A stretch of 60,000 nt of DNA, taken from contig NC_081409.1 of the NCBI RefSeq assembly GCF_030272615.1, forward strand, positions 209,979,190-210,039,189, in the 5' to 3' direction. Below the pieces are notes generated by a model, which was given only the letters and a program-made list of their open reading frames with translations, was not told where the DNA came from and ran no database searches. Shown here in pieces: positions 58,945 through 60,000 of the stretch. Numbering within the stretch: position 1 is the first letter of the stretch; each line of letters opens with the position of its first letter. A program made the translations under genes and the position numbers. The stretch comes from Cryptomeria japonica. Taxonomy: Eukaryota > Streptophyta > Pinopsida > Cupressales > Cupressaceae.

Positions 58945-60000
58945 AATAAGGATCCAGAAAACTACTGAGAGGGGGGGTGAATCAGTAGATAGAAAACAAA
59001 CTAAAATTTCACCAAACTCAAACCCAACTCATAAATCAATCACTGAACTAACTGGTTCAAACACTGAACTATAAACTGCAACTACACTATCAAGTTTACT
59101 GGTTGACTGACATAACAAAATAATAGTGTAATAGATCTGAAACTCTCAAACTATTTAACCAGAACATCAAACCACTTTACTAACATTAGTAAAATCACAT
59201 TTCAGATCACTGTCGGTCATCATAGCACATCTAAGTGGCTTTACCAGTTAAACAAATTAACCATATCAAAACATAACCATAAAAACCATTCACCACTTGA
59301 CACAATGATTTTTGACGTGGAAACCCAAATGGGAAAAACCATAGTGGGGATGAATACCCACAATTATTCTAAACTCTTTTGAAGTTCGCCCTGTTAGGAG
59401 CCAAGCCTTGTAAGAAGCTCTACAAAAAAGTGTCATGTTAGGAACATATCCGGTTAAGGACCACCTGGTTAAGGGATTGACTACAATACCCTGTTAAAGG
59501 CAATAACCTATTAGGAGTAACCTCAATAGAAGATTTAAAATCCAATCTAATGGATCACCTGGTTAGAGGATTTAGAAAATACTAAGCTTGTTAAAGCTTA
59601 CCCGGTTAACGGATTTAACTGTTGTAATTGTTAGAGAACAACGGGGTTTTGTTGATCTAGTTATAGCACTACTCTGCTTGATCAAATCCTTTTCATGCTC
59701 CTATCTACCCTCAAACATACTACAAACACTCCTAGTTCGACAATCAATCACACTAACACTTAACCAAAATTGCCAACACTACAACAAAACATCTCATCGA
59801 CCTTATAAGAAAACAATAGGTCGGTAACACATCACAAAACCTAAGATCTCATAGAGATTACAAACAAATCGGTTCAAACATGACCGTTGGATTACATAGC
59901 AATCACTGCACATTGTCCAAGACAACCTTGATCGCTCCTGGATCACTGCACACTGGATCCTGTAACTCATCACGCAGTTTCCACTTCATACTATGCACTC
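58945..60000 (-). mobile_element. Copia LTR, minus strand, running off the window
   Basis: Near 58,965 the plus strand has ACTGAGAGGGGGGGTGAATCA, the reverse of the C-run end seen in other copia LTRs here. The shared module AAATGGGAAAAACCATAGTGG is at about 59,327. Words of CCGGTTA/CTGGTTA plus GGATT type recur at 59,450-59,615. The exact 3' border near 58,945 is uncertain and no primer site is recognisable inside it. Confidence 0.6.

Noticed and set aside
1-60000. A CRISPR array or prokaryotic operon
   Set aside because: All repeats are LTRs, minisatellites or microsatellites, and coding remains are plant retroelement proteins.

Overview
This 60 kb window is nuclear DNA from a large-genome seed plant, most likely a gymnosperm. 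That is an inference from the density, age and nesting of LTR retrotransposons and the absence of any recognisable host gene. Nearly everything I can name is a piece of a Ty3/gypsy or Ty1/copia element. All coding regions found are broken. I see no tRNA gene, rRNA gene, CRISPR array or working cellular gene.

Layout. 1-6.7 kb: a plus-strand Tat-like gypsy element with the end of a 5' LTR, a tRNA-Lys-type primer site, a long leader holding twin 183-bp repeats, and a gag pseudogene with no pol behind it. 6.7-11.3 kb: AT-rich sequence and an A/C-skewed block I cannot name. 11.3-15.5 kb: two minus-strand gypsy LTRs around a non-coding interior. 15.5-19.8 kb: a minus-strand copia element with LTR, primer site, zinc-knuckle gag, and a long reading frame of unknown function where pol is expected. 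19.8-21.8 kb and 34.0-35.1 kb: gag remains of a second minus-strand Tat-like element ('Tat B'). Tat B is split by a 12.2 kb minus-strand copia element (21,822-34,041) with a perfect 5-bp target duplication. That copia element codes only for gag and is itself split by a 4.9 kb plus-strand non-coding LTR element (24,524-29,414).

35.1-58.9 kb: one minus-strand Tat-lineage gypsy element ('Tat A'). Read from high to low coordinates it has a leader, gag, protease, G-patch, reverse transcriptase, RNase H, a second RNase H and integrase. A 3' region follows with a plant-mobile-domain pseudogene in antisense, then a polypurine tract and the 3' LTR. Tat A carries two solo LTRs with perfect target duplications (39,619-40,264 and 44,060-46,103), a 6.7 kb plus-strand copia element inserted in its reverse transcriptase (46,466-53,137), and the start of another copia LTR at the right edge.

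The most useful leads are the antisense plant-mobile-domain frame inside Tat A, the roughly 590-codon unknown frame at 15.5-17.3 kb (five stops, no frameshift), the 31-nt tRNA-Lys match, the gag-only copia element, and hairpin and minisatellite arrays inside LTRs. Coordinates of LTR ends come from reading TG...CA termini, target duplications, primer sites and polypurine tracts by eye.
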